In this document: positions 1 through 8,687 of the stretch, one piece after another
Numbering within the stretch: the stretch's first letter is position 1
Layout: every line of letters begins with the position of its first letter
NCBI GenBank assembly: GCA_051819765.1
Contig: JBNJGT010000061.1
Span: 1-9,364 of the forward strand
Length of the DNA: 9,364 bases
Source: JBNJGT01 sp051819765
GTDB lineage: Archaea > Nanobdellota > Nanobdellia > Woesearchaeales > JACJVW01
Direction of reading: 5' to 3'
Notes under the pieces: model-generated
Seen by the model: only the letters and a program-made list of their open reading frames with translations
Databases searched by the model: none
Told to the model about the DNA's origin: nothing
Translations under genes and position numbers: made by a program

Positions 1-1
1 T

Positions 2-154
2 CCCACATTACAAGCCAAAAATATTAAAAAGACAATCCACAATGGATACATTGAAGACGAAATAACTGTCGATCCGGAATGTGACGGTACTTTCGAGACA
101 CTCACATATCGCATCGAAAACTTCGATGATTACTTCCAGCCTCAGCTACAATGA
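2..154 (+). CDS. 3' end of an unidentified gene (C-terminal 50 residues)
   Basis: An open frame enters from the left edge and ends at TGA 152-154, giving 50 codons. The visible tail includes NGYIEDEITVDPECDG and ends in FDDYFQPQLQ. It is acidic, rich in aromatic residues, has one Cys and contains no membrane segment; alternating polar and hydrophobic residues suggest a beta-rich domain. The TGA overlaps the ATG of the next gene as ATGA, the usual sign of translational coupling in one operon, and that supports this frame being coding. The next gene encodes an exported protein, so this product may also be exported or part of the same envelope system; that is inference. I do not recognise the family. 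The start lies outside the window. Confidence 0.7.
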   Translation, partial: PTLQAKNIKKTIHNGYIEDEITVDPECDGTFETLTYRIENFDDYFQPQLQ

Positions 155-2364
155 AACAACAAGCACTCTTACTGATTGTACTCATCATCTCAATACCCTT
201 TTGCATTAGCAATGCCTATGCTGAAGTCAATACTGAAGAACCCCAGGATGTAGAAAATTACGACCTTTGCATGCGAAAGGCTGACAAGGTCGCACAAGAC
301 ATTGAGGAAGAGAACAGCCAGATCAAGACATTTGAGACAGTCGCGTTCACAGCCCGGTCCATCTGTTCTGTGATGACGCTCATCACCAAGACCCTGGCGA
401 TCCTTGGTACCATCATCGGAATGGGTGCCGAAAGCGGTGGATGCTGTTACTCAACAAACATCGCAGCCTGCCAATCCCTAGGCCCCATATATAACATCTT
501 TGACGCGCAATGGTACACCTACGCCCAGTTCGTCTGCGCCTATGTCTCAAACGGATGGTGCGCCTTTGGTCCACAACTCATGGATGACCTGGGGCTTCCC
601 ATGGGCCAGACCATCTTCAACGGCATCAACAGCTATGATAGCATTTACATCGCCATGGGATGCATCAACCTGGTTGCAATCATCTATCATCAACGTCAAT
701 TGCTGAATCTGAAGATCGCAAAGGAATGTTGCATCAGGGATGCCTGCGCGAAAGGATATTCCACTGAAGAATGCGACCAGATGTATGAATACCAGGAATG
801 CATCTACACAAAAGGAGGGATTGCAAAAGCAGTTTCCAGCATGATAATCGCCGCAATATCTGCGGCAGTAAGTTATGTGATAATGGAGACCATCGGTGTC
901 ATAGCGATCCCTGGATGTGTCAGGGTAATCCTTGAAATCATCGCATTTCCCTCTGCCCTGAGCTCACTCCAGGAAAGCGTTGATATGCTTTCCCAGGCAG
1001 GTTCCGGACCTGATTGTGGTGACTTTGATTTCTCAGATGTCGAACCCCAGGATTACACATCTGAATACTCCACCTACGAAGAACCTCCTGCAGCAACAGG
1101 CATCCAGGAAGGAACCATCTATACAGATGGAGATACATATTACCTGATCAAAACCACATATGGTGATCAGATAGAGGTTGCAAGCCTTGATACTACCGGT
1201 ACTCACGCATCGCATGGATATGGGTATATGGCAGAAAATATCCAGGATGCACAAACAACAACCATGAATCCTAGTGAATTGGGTTCAAAAGTTGGATTGG
1301 ATAATCCCATCGGAAAACTTGAAGGAGATGAAATAGCAATTGAAGACGAAGGAACAATATATTATAATACAGATGGAGAAACACTTGAAGAATCAGACGT
1401 TTCAGTTCCAAAAAGCCCAAACACCGTAGTCACCGGCTCTGACCTGGATGCGCAAATCAGCGAAGGCGGAACTACCTACACCAGTGCTGACGGAAACACA
1501 GTAACAAATCCAGAGGGAACAACGAAAGTGACAATAGACGAAAAGACAGTATCATTCAATGCAGATGGAGAGGTCACAACAGACCAGGTACCAGCAGATA
1601 TTCTGGATGAAGCACAAGACGCCTATGAAGATCAACAAGATGCCATTCAGGATACAACCATAACCCACACAACAGACCAAGGGACAACAATAGTACACAA
1701 CAAAGAAAAGACCTATTCATTCAACGAAGACACTTGCACTGTAAAGACAGAAGATGGCACTGTCTCAGTGAAGACTATTGACGAAAATACTAAAGAACTG
1801 AAAAACAAAGATGACACATACACTATCTCAAAGGAAAAAAATGGAGAAACCATTGTCACAGATACAAGCAAACAAGAGGTATCAGCTGATAAAGCAGAGG
1901 AGATAAAAGACTTGGCTGATGAGACTGAAAAGGAAGTCAACAATGCTAAAAAAGGAGACCCCAGTGGACGATCACGGGTCGAATCAGCAACATTCACCGC
2001 CTTAAAGGCTGTCTTTGAAACATTTCTGATGGATGAGGTCATGGATGAGGTAGAAGACAGCTGCAAAGAGAAGATTCAAAGCTCAAAAGAGGAGAGAAAC
2101 ACCCAGACATCAACCAGCAGCACAAAAAGACGAAGTCTATCCTGTTCCTGCCAAAAAGAAGGAAATCAGATGACAGGCGGTTTCACCATAAAGAACAATG
2201 AGACCTGCGATCTTCGCGTGACCCTTGACAATGAGGTAATAGATGAGAAGACTGTAAACACTGGAGCAACCCTCTCAGAATCATTCACATATAACTTCAA
2301 TAACCAACAATCCTGCAAGATATTCATAGACAACCAACTGGTACAGACTTTTCCGTGTTCCTAG
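151..2364 (+). CDS. Large exported Cys-rich membrane-anchored protein, family unknown
   Basis: This gene encodes 737 residues. Residues 1-24 form a clear signal peptide: a KQQ start, a long hydrophobic core and a likely cut after AYA (22-24). Residues 25-290 are Cys-rich (C40, C72, CC98-99, C107, C129, C137, C171, CC193-194, C199, C208, C217, C256, C289) and contain hydrophobic helices near 71-91, 163-180 and 224-272, so this part is probably membrane-embedded and disulfide-bonded. Residues 315-575 are Thr-, Asp- and Gly-rich with repeated short beta-hairpin-like pieces (GTIYTDGDTYY, GTIYYNTDG, TVSFNADGE, TYSFNED). Residues 576-650 are charged and probably helical. Residues 660-737 form a second Cys-containing domain (C665, C667, C686, C722, C736). 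The start codon overlaps the upstream stop as ATGA; no Shine-Dalgarno sequence is visible, so coupling is likely. I recognise no catalytic motif. A surface or secretion-related role is inferred from architecture only. Similar Cys-rich exported proteins occur in DPANN archaea, as far as I can recall. Confidence 0.85.
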   Translation: MKQQALLLIVLIISIPFCISNAYAEVNTEEPQDVENYDLCMRKADKVAQDIEEENSQIKTFETVAFTARSICSVMTLITKTLAILGTIIGMGAESGGCCYSTNIAACQSLGPIYNIFDAQWYTYAQFVCAYVSNGWCAFGPQLMDDLGLPMGQTIFNGINSYDSIYIAMGCINLVAIIYHQRQLLNLKIAKECCIRDACAKGYSTEECDQMYEYQECIYTKGGIAKAVSSMIIAAISAAVSYVIMETIGVIAIPGCVRVILEIIAFPSALSSLQESVDMLSQAGSGPDCGDFDFSDVEPQDYTSEYSTYEEPPAATGIQEGTIYTDGDTYYLIKTTYGDQIEVASLDTTGTHASHGYGYMAENIQDAQTTTMNPSELGSKVGLDNPIGKLEGDEIAIEDEGTIYYNTDGETLEESDVSVPKSPNTVVTGSDLDAQISEGGTTYTSADGNTVTNPEGTTKVTIDEKTVSFNADGEVTTDQVPADILDEAQDAYEDQQDAIQDTTITHTTDQGTTIVHNKEKTYSFNEDTCTVKTEDGTVSVKTIDENTKELKNKDDTYTISKEKNGETIVTDTSKQEVSADKAEEIKDLADETEKEVNNAKKGDPSGRSRVESATFTALKAVFETFLMDEVMDEVEDSCKEKIQSSKEERNTQTSTSSTKRRSLSCSCQKEGNQMTGGFTIKNNETCDLRVTLDNEVIDEKTVNTGATLSESFTYNFNNQQSCKIFIDNQLVQTFPCS

Positions 2365-5300
2365 AACCAGCTTCCAAGACCGGACTGTTTCTCCTTTTCC
2401 CGTCCAAAGACACCCTCAACCCGCCGCTGCAATATATCTAAGGTCTGCTGCAGATACACAGGAAGATTATACTTTTTTGCAAGACTCAAGGATGGCTCAA
2501 GGTACTTGATGATTGATCCATGGGATATGGTAAAGATTATCTTGTGACTGCCGCAGCTGCATTTTCCGGAAAGAGGGGGACGGCGGTACTTGAGGTTGCA
2601 ATCGACACACCGGAACTGCTGCATCGAGAACTTTCGAAGATTTCCTTTGATATCTTTCAGGAAATGTTTTTCGATCACAAGGCGTGCCACATCCCCTTCA
2701 TCCACCGCCCGAATCTTCTCAGAGATTGCCATCTGCTCAGTGAGCTTATCCTGCATCGTCGGCAAAGTCTTGTATGCAGAGGTCAATACACCTTTATTCA
2801 TATTAGTGATTGGGTGCGTGAACCCGAATTGCTCGTACTGGCGCTCTTCCCCAAGAAACTTCTCGAGCACTTCAATATCCACATCCCCTGGTTTCTTGAA
2901 CTCCTGGCAAGCCTCGTAGAACTCCAACGGATATTTCCAGACTGTGTCCATGTTAAAGACCATATCATCAACCTCTGCCGGTGTCAGCTTCCAGGTCAAA
3001 ACAAGTGGCGCATCCTGCGTCGATCCCCGATGCGCAGGCAGATAATGCCTGGAGAAGTTGAGGAGCACATCAAACAAAAGCACAACGCATGCCTCATCAC
3101 CGTCACAATCACGCCGGGTTGCCGCATGCATCATCGGATGGGCAAATAAACCTTGCGTATCAGAAAACCCAACGATCCGTCCAGCAATACCCCCAGAGGT
3201 ATGCGGCGCAAGCATCATTATGAAATGCCCTACAAGATCCTCTGTTGATTTGATATTGTAAAAGGGCTCAACACCATAGAAATTGATGAGAAGATCATCC
3301 AAAAAGTTAGCGACACGGCGGAGCACGATATGACTTCCCTCTTCAACCGACCCAACGTTCTTTGGTAGTATCACATCCTGAGGTTTCAGTTCCAGTACCT
3401 GATCAGGTTCTTCCAGTGCTTTTCCATTGATATCAACACCATACCCTAAGGACTGCAATTTCTCGATGGAGGTACCAACCTCGTTTGGTTTGAAATGAGT
3501 GATTGGAAGCTGTGTCATGTCAAACCGGGTGGTGCCATCCTTATTGACATAAATGTCATGTTTTGCCCGCAGGATACCTTTCGCGAGTGGTTCAGGATCA
3601 TGGCTTTTGTTGGATGTCCCCCGCACACCCTTGATCAGATCAGGATATTCACGCATATTCGCATGCGTCAAAGCTGACTTGAAATAATGGTTTATATCGA
3701 TCGTCTTATTCTGATAAGGTAATTTATTCCCATGTTCACATTCTTTCGTTTCATTTATGCCGCATGTCTGACAATAATAGGTTTTTATGGTTTTCTCATG
3801 ACACGTCTCACATACCCGATAGATTGTTTCCTTCTTGCAATGCCCACAATAGAACAATGGCCAGTCTGCCGTCACTTTCCCAACTTCCATGGCAGATTGG
3901 AATGAACGCATCCGTCCCCCTTCATCCCCCACTGGAAAAAGGACATGGGGGCTTCCCTGAAGTTTCCTCAGTTTCCCTTTCTCAGGACGACCCATACGTG
4001 CACCGATGAAAACCCCTGACTTATCCTGTACCTTGAAGGGAGAAAATGCCTGAATCACCTCAAGCGACTTTAACTCCTCAAACCGTGCATCATACACATA
4101 CTCCTGAAACATACGATGGAGCACCAGCCCATCAGAGATCACAAGATACTCATTATTGGCAACCACATGCAGGATACCCACATGCTCAAGCGTAGTCTTC
4201 AATTCCTCATCGTACGGAAGAATAAGTTTTTCATTATATGATCCTGATTCCTTATAGACCTCAAGCAGACTCAACAGGCGCTGGGTTGTGATGCAATTCC
4301 AATGATAGGTATACCGGGGATGCATAGGAATCCCTAGTTGAGTTGACAATTGCACTGCTTCCCATTGAGTTGGAATGGAAAAGAATGGATCAGAAAGAAG
4401 CTTCTGCACGAGCTCAAAAGAGACCTCACAGTGTTCAGCGATTTTTTCTGCATTAAGCGAACCGAATGATGAAACAGCAGCCTGCTCAAGCTCTTGGATC
4501 CACCACTCCTCACAATACCCTGCCGGCACCAGAGGATGGTTTCGGTCATTGAAATCACCATAATTGATGAGGATATCACCCATGAAAAGGATCTTTTCCA
4601 CATGCTTACTCACCCGTTTTGCCTCTTGAGGATCATCAAGATATATGACACTGCCATCCTTCAACCGCACAATTGGCCCTTCAATAGAATCACAAACCGT
4701 CACGGTACAACCCTTGCCGGGTCGCTCATTCTTGAGTTGTGTCCCTACAGCCAAAAAATCATGCAATACAAACATCGTTGATGGATGGATATTATACGAG
4801 GAATACCCAGATGTACGGGATCGCCCGTACCGTAATCGAAAACCCCCCTCACGCATTGGATGGGTAAACACTGGACGACCACCAACCAAATCCTTGACAA
4901 ATGTATAATTGGGCAGGATCTTTGGCTGTTCATCACTTTTCTTCGCACTTCCTTTGGCATGGATTTTATGTTTCAATTCAACAAATTCCTTAAGCCAGTT
5001 CCAGTGATCCAATCCAAAATCACTCCCCCATTTGGATAATTGCTTCCAGAGCTTTTCTGCTTTCTGAGCAACCCCCTCACCCATAGTAAGACAGACACCA
5101 TTACGGATCTTATTGGTCTCAACCCGATCCAGATCCTTATAATTTGAAACATCTATCTGCTCTGACCCGTCGCCATCAATCTGTACAGGAAGATGCTTCC
5201 CGAGAAAATAGATCTCTTCCTCGCTGGGAAGATACTGCAGGTTTGTGATCCGATCATGATAATCATACAGTTCAGTCACAAACCGTTTTGCTTCTTCTTC

Positions 5301-5855
5301 CGTGGGATCATATTCAGCATATCCCAGGTTTTTCCTGATATAATCCGCAAGAATCACGGATACCGAAGCCCCGGTCCCTCCCGCGCTTCGGATGGGTCCT
5401 GCATAGCATAATGCAAAATAATCCTTACCATCCTTTCTCTTCTTAAGCTTCAGTTCTACAAAACCTTCAAGAGGAGAGGCCACAATTCCCATAGTAAGAT
5501 ACGCGAATCCGGTTCGGATACCGATCTCAATCGCTGTCTTCTCATCATCGAATTTGCAGTATGTCTGTCGTGCAACCTCTAATCCAATAGTAAGTGCAAC
5601 TCGCCAATTCAATGAACCATATTCATCCTCAAGCCCTTTGATCCGTTCAGACACCCCTGAGTTTCGGATCTGGGGGGCAACCACTGAAATGAGACCCTCA
5701 ACCCGTTCAGCCATATTCTCAACCATAGGTATTTCAACCTGAGGTTCTGGGTCAAACCCTTTCTTTCGGGCAGCCTCTGCATATTCGTAAGCGGTACAGA
5801 TATCGTTACGAAACCCGTCAAAATATTCTTTTATAGTATCTGAATACTCAGCCAT
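2361..5855 (-). CDS. polC: DNA polymerase D large subunit DP2 (catalytic)
   Basis: DP2 is the polymerase subunit of archaeal replicative PolD and acts as a heterodimer with DP1. Numbering from ATG 5855 (1164 residues), the landmarks are: YAGPIRSAGGTGAS at 151-164; the conserved block THPMREGGFRLRYGRSRTSG at 331-350; a block near 428-452 with INYGDFNDRNHPLVPAG; a Cys-rich zinc region (C670, C673, C682, C685, C695, C698, C706); the active-site loop RRDCDGDE with D918 and D920 as the metal-binding Asp pair; a C-terminal zinc finger (C1083, C1086, C1099, C1101); and a terminal PCNA-interacting peptide QSGLGSWF. No intein interrupts it. It is about 100 residues shorter than the Pyrococcus protein, at least partly because the C-terminal tail is short. 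ATG 5855 follows the DP1 stop by one base and has a GGTGA site five bases upstream, so I prefer it to TTG 5867, which would add four residues. The product acts at the replication fork. Confidence 0.98.
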   Translation of the reverse strand: MAEYSDTIKEYFDGFRNDICTAYEYAEAARKKGFDPEPQVEIPMVENMAERVEGLISVVAPQIRNSGVSERIKGLEDEYGSLNWRVALTIGLEVARQTYCKFDDEKTAIEIGIRTGFAYLTMGIVASPLEGFVELKLKKRKDGKDYFALCYAGPIRSAGGTGASVSVILADYIRKNLGYAEYDPTEEEAKRFVTELYDYHDRITNLQYLPSEEEIYFLGKHLPVQIDGDGSEQIDVSNYKDLDRVETNKIRNGVCLTMGEGVAQKAEKLWKQLSKWGSDFGLDHWNWLKEFVELKHKIHAKGSAKKSDEQPKILPNYTFVKDLVGGRPVFTHPMREGGFRLRYGRSRTSGYSSYNIHPSTMFVLHDFLAVGTQLKNERPGKGCTVTVCDSIEGPIVRLKDGSVIYLDDPQEAKRVSKHVEKILFMGDILINYGDFNDRNHPLVPAGYCEEWWIQELEQAAVSSFGSLNAEKIAEHCEVSFELVQKLLSDPFFSIPTQWEAVQLSTQLGIPMHPRYTYHWNCITTQRLLSLLEVYKESGSYNEKLILPYDEELKTTLEHVGILHVVANNEYLVISDGLVLHRMFQEYVYDARFEELKSLEVIQAFSPFKVQDKSGVFIGARMGRPEKGKLRKLQGSPHVLFPVGDEGGRMRSFQSAMEVGKVTADWPLFYCGHCKKETIYRVCETCHEKTIKTYYCQTCGINETKECEHGNKLPYQNKTIDINHYFKSALTHANMREYPDLIKGVRGTSNKSHDPEPLAKGILRAKHDIYVNKDGTTRFDMTQLPITHFKPNEVGTSIEKLQSLGYGVDINGKALEEPDQVLELKPQDVILPKNVGSVEEGSHIVLRRVANFLDDLLINFYGVEPFYNIKSTEDLVGHFIMMLAPHTSGGIAGRIVGFSDTQGLFAHPMMHAATRRDCDGDEACVVLLFDVLLNFSRHYLPAHRGSTQDAPLVLTWKLTPAEVDDMVFNMDTVWKYPLEFYEACQEFKKPGDVDIEVLEKFLGEERQYEQFGFTHPITNMNKGVLTSAYKTLPTMQDKLTEQMAISEKIRAVDEGDVARLVIEKHFLKDIKGNLRKFSMQQFRCVDCNLKYRRPPLSGKCSCGSHKIIFTISHGSIIKYLEPSLSLAKKYNLPVYLQQTLDILQRRVEGVFGREKEKQSGLGSWF

Positions 5856-5856
5856 C

Positions 5857-7425
5857 CTACTCACCAAATTTCATTACTTTCACTTCACGGGTCTGCAGAT
5901 TCACAAGCGGTACCCGGCATGGTTCAGGATGATGCCCTACCTTTTCCTGAAAAGCTGTCTTTGCTTGCCAACAACTACCACAGATTGTAGTGATATTCTT
6001 ATAACTGCTCACTGAACATTTATGGATATGTCCTGTCAGGAATATATCCGGAATCTTACTGATGACCAATGGATCCTCTTCCGGATCAGCAATATACAAT
6101 GTGGATTTGTAAGCTGGTGCCAAGTGACGGCGTTTCAAAAGGAAATTCATGATCAGGTCCGCCCGGTCATAGCCACCTCCATTCCTGATTGACTCCACTT
6201 CCTGACAATAGTAATCAAAACTGTATCCATGATAGATGAGGACATCAAACCCTGGAAAATCCTCTGAAGCATGGACATTGACAACAGCAGGGTTACTGAC
6301 CATGATCACATTTTCCATCTCCCACAATGCCTGTGCATAGTCTTTATAGAGTTCTGGTTGTGGCTCTGAGAGTCTCATTGAATCGTGATTTCCCGGTGAA
6401 ATGATGATAGTTACATCTTTTGGGACCATTTTCAGATATTCTGCACACTTCATGTATTGTTGGTATACATCCTTGATTAAAAGGTCATCCTCTTGCCCTG
6501 GGTAGATACCGATCCCATCGATAAGATCACCGGCAATGAAAAGGTACTTTACTTTCCCTGCGATTGATTTTTGTGTATCATTTCCAACATTACCATTCAG
6601 CCAGGCAATGAATCGCAGGAATTCATCCTCAAGGAACTCATTGGACCCGACATGGATATCCGAAAGGAATACTGCATACGCTTCATCAGGTGACTTCTTC
6701 AATTCCTTAGTATTGGGAACATCAGGCCAGATAACTGAATTCACAAAAATGATGTTCTTATCACAGACCCCATTGATTCCAAGTATCTCGTCAGTCACAA
6801 TATCTTTGCATTCCTCAAACATATCAGGCTTGTTTTTATTGACAAGAACCTTAATGACCCCTGTTGAATCCTCAACTGTCAGCATAAGATTCCCATTCTT
6901 TGTATACTGCTTTTCCAGGACAATACCAATGATCGATACAGTTTCCCGCTCGGTTTTCCCCACTATCCGTTTGATCGGAAGCACCCCTGACAGTTCCTGA
7001 CGTTGGGACAGCATACGTTCCATGGTCTCGAACCGCCGATTGAAATAATTCACAAAATTTGAGACTGCAGCACTCCGTTGTGGCTTATTGTAATTAGTAA
7101 GCACTGTAACTGCACAAGGTTGTGACTCATATTCCTCTGGTTGGACATCACTCACCACAGAAAGGAACTGCTTATAAAGCGAAACTGTCCGGTTCTTGTC
7201 ATAGAGCACCCGGGCCTTATCAAATTCTTCCCAATTTATTTCATTCAGCGAATCATGCTGCAACGTCTCAGCCAACTCTTTTGTCACACATAAGACATTA
7301 TTATACATATCATGGGATAATGTTGTGAGAAGATTGGACGCAGAGCTATCATCAAGCGACTCGACTGCATCAGGTGCCAGCAGTAACCCCCTCACCAAAA
7401 ATTGGTTAATTATTTCCTGCTTCAT
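5857..7425 (-). CDS. polB: DNA polymerase D small subunit DP1 (3'-5' exonuclease)
   Basis: DP1 is the proofreading subunit of PolD and belongs to the calcineurin-like phosphoesterase superfamily. The 522 residues show an N-terminal helical domain (about 1-60), a linker, an OB fold (about 160-232) and the phosphoesterase domain (about 248-522). All metal-site motifs are intact: D256-x-H258 (SDIHVGS), GDLIDG at 299-304, GNHD at 345-348, H399 in YHGYS, and GHIH at 465-468. Proofreading activity is therefore expected, unlike the eukaryotic B-subunit relatives that lost these residues. It is about 100 residues shorter than Pyrococcus DP1, probably in the linker between the N-terminal domain and the OB fold. 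The ATG at 7425 lies inside the last codons of cdc6 (20-bp overlap). I keep this start because the family-typical N-terminus (INQFLVRGLLLAPDA) needs it. No clear Shine-Dalgarno site precedes it, so translation probably depends on coupling to cdc6. Confidence 0.97.
   Translation of the reverse strand: MKQEIINQFLVRGLLLAPDAVESLDDSSASNLLTTLSHDMYNNVLCVTKELAETLQHDSLNEINWEEFDKARVLYDKNRTVSLYKQFLSVVSDVQPEEYESQPCAVTVLTNYNKPQRSAAVSNFVNYFNRRFETMERMLSQRQELSGVLPIKRIVGKTERETVSIIGIVLEKQYTKNGNLMLTVEDSTGVIKVLVNKNKPDMFEECKDIVTDEILGINGVCDKNIIFVNSVIWPDVPNTKELKKSPDEAYAVFLSDIHVGSNEFLEDEFLRFIAWLNGNVGNDTQKSIAGKVKYLFIAGDLIDGIGIYPGQEDDLLIKDVYQQYMKCAEYLKMVPKDVTIIISPGNHDSMRLSEPQPELYKDYAQALWEMENVIMVSNPAVVNVHASEDFPGFDVLIYHGYSFDYYCQEVESIRNGGGYDRADLIMNFLLKRRHLAPAYKSTLYIADPEEDPLVISKIPDIFLTGHIHKCSVSSYKNITTICGSCWQAKTAFQEKVGHHPEPCRVPLVNLQTREVKVMKFGE
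5861..5865 (-). promoter_or_regulatory. Ribosome binding site deciding the DP2 start
   Basis: GGTGA, complementary to the archaeal 16S 3' end, lies inside the last codons of DP1, five bases upstream of ATG 5855. It supports that ATG and argues against TTG 5867, which would lie upstream of it. DP1 and DP2 are therefore probably translated by coupled ribosomes. Confidence 0.65.
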
Positions 7426-8632
7426 CTAAATCAAGATCTTCCATGAGCATCGTATTGATCTTATCCTTTGCTTTATCAGGTATCGCAAGAATGATCTCAC
7501 GCGTCCGTCCATATCGTCCTTTGGATATAACCTTTACATTGATAAGCCCAAGCATATCAAATTCACCGATGATATCCGAAACCCGTCGTTGAGTCAATGG
7601 CCGAAACCCAAGCCGACTGCAGTATACCTTATACAAATCATAGACTTCACCCGTACAGATATGCTCTGCCCGTTTTGCAACGAGTTGGATTATTGAGAAC
7701 ATCACTAATTGATGTTGTTTCGGTTGAGTTGATACGATATCAATGATCCGGTCCTTTTCAATCTTTTCTTCTGCAAGATCAAGATGTTTGATAAGGATTT
7801 TTTCACTTCCTTCCCGTTCCGCAATCTCTCCGGCAACACGTAGCATCTCGATTGCCCGCCTGGCATCCCCATGATCCCGGGCAGCATACGCAGAACATTT
7901 CTCAATCAATCCTTCCTGGACCGATCCCTCATGGAATGCCTGCTCAACTCGGGGTTTCAGTATGCTTTGTATCTGGATCGCATTATAGGGGGGGAAAACG
8001 AGCTCTTCCTCAGATAAGGAACTTTTGACCCGTGGATCCAGATTATCAGTGAATAATAGATTATTGGAAATTCCGATCAATGAGATTTGCCCCTTTTTCA
8101 GGTCCTGGTTGATTCGAGTAAGATTGTACAAAACTTCATCTCCAATCTTATGGACCAATTGGTCAATCTCATCAAGAACGATTATCACGAACTGTTCAGT
8201 CTGATCCAGTGCCTGGTAAAATATCTTATAAATCTCATCTGTCGGAAGCCCGGTAGCTGGAATCTCTTTACCAAACTCCCGGGACAACTGCGCAATGATC
8301 CGATACTCAGTATCAACCACTTTTTTCAGTTTGCAGTTCAGATAGATGATCTTTACTGGCAGATTCCTATCCTTTGCCAGGGAATCAATCTCCTGTGTTG
8401 TATAGCGTATTGACAATGTTTTTCCAGTACCCGTTTTCCCATATATAAACAGATTACTGGGTTTTTCCATACGAAGCACAGGTGCCAGGATTCCAGCAAC
8501 AGTCTCAATCTGATCATCCCGATGAAAGATTGAATCAGGGATATAATTTGATTGCAGAACTTTCTTATCTCTAAACAATGGTTTCCTCTCGAGATACTTC
8601 TCAAAGAAATTCTTAAGACCTTTCTGCGCCAC
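7406..8632 (-). CDS. cdc6: Orc1/Cdc6 replication initiator (AAA+ ATPase)
   Basis: The protein binds origin recognition boxes and helps load the MCM helicase. Numbering from GTG 8632 (408 residues), it shows Walker A GKTGTGKT at 65-72, Walker B IIVLDEID at 150-157, sensor 1 GISNN at 187-191, an initiator-specific segment near 192-215 with the conserved DPRVKSSL, sensor 2 GDARRA at 255-260, and a winged-helix DNA-binding domain from about 300 to 385 with the wing KGRYGRTREI. This is the full family length. I chose GTG 8632 because the protein then begins MAQKGLKNFFEKYL, as expected for the family, and because the TATA box lies only 25 bases upstream, which predicts a leaderless or almost leaderless mRNA. 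The longer frame from GTG 8692 would start upstream of the TATA box and inside the ORB. The gene leads an operon with both PolD subunits, as in Pyrococcus. The ORB-like sites around its promoter suggest autoregulation. Confidence 0.96.
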   Translation of the reverse strand: MAQKGLKNFFEKYLERKPLFRDKKVLQSNYIPDSIFHRDDQIETVAGILAPVLRMEKPSNLFIYGKTGTGKTLSIRYTTQEIDSLAKDRNLPVKIIYLNCKLKKVVDTEYRIIAQLSREFGKEIPATGLPTDEIYKIFYQALDQTEQFVIIVLDEIDQLVHKIGDEVLYNLTRINQDLKKGQISLIGISNNLLFTDNLDPRVKSSLSEEELVFPPYNAIQIQSILKPRVEQAFHEGSVQEGLIEKCSAYAARDHGDARRAIEMLRVAGEIAEREGSEKILIKHLDLAEEKIEKDRIIDIVSTQPKQHQLVMFSIIQLVAKRAEHICTGEVYDLYKVYCSRLGFRPLTQRRVSDIIGEFDMLGLINVKVISKGRYGRTREIILAIPDKAKDKINTMLMEDLDLDEAGNN

Positions 8633-8637
8633 GGTGA

Positions 8638-8657
8638 TTTCCAGGAGAAATAAAGGG
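8638..8657 (+). promoter_or_regulatory. Degenerate ORB-like site, ORB-2, opposing ORB-1
   Basis: The plus strand reads TTTCCAGGAGAAATAAAGGG. It matches ORB-1 at 15 of 20 positions, including TTTCCAG, GAAA and the start of the G-string. It faces ORB-1, so the two G-strings point at each other across the TATA box. Core centres (8644 and 8706) are 62 bp apart, close to six helical turns. It lies between the TATA box and the start codon, so a bound initiator would cover the transcription start. Confidence 0.55.
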
Positions 8658-8665
8658 TATATAAA
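8658..8665 (-). promoter_or_regulatory. TATA box (box A) of the cdc6-DP1-DP2 operon
   Basis: On the minus strand the sequence reads TTTATATA, a perfect archaeal box A, preceded by an A-rich ACAACAATA that can serve as the TFB recognition element. The box centre is about 29 bases upstream of GTG 8632. With a usual centre-to-start distance of about 26-27 bases, transcription should start near 8635, giving a leader of zero to a few bases. It is the only promoter I can see for the three-gene operon. Confidence 0.8.
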
Positions 8666-8687
8666 TATTGTTGTTTCACAAAAGACA

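Noticed and set aside
2387..2400. Pyrimidine-rich run as terminator of the exported-protein gene
   Set aside because: The T-stretches are short and broken by C, and they lie in DP2 coding sequence, where the amino acids explain them. Termination here is possible but not supported.
2520..3149. 209-codon plus-strand frame opposite DP2
   Set aside because: It is antisense to highly conserved DP2 blocks, including the DCDGDE loop. Its translation has no recognisable domain, so it is a shadow of the real gene.
2361..5855. Intein in DP2
   Set aside because: Inteins are known in some archaeal DP2 proteins, but the conserved blocks here are continuous and no splicing motifs or endonuclease domain are present.
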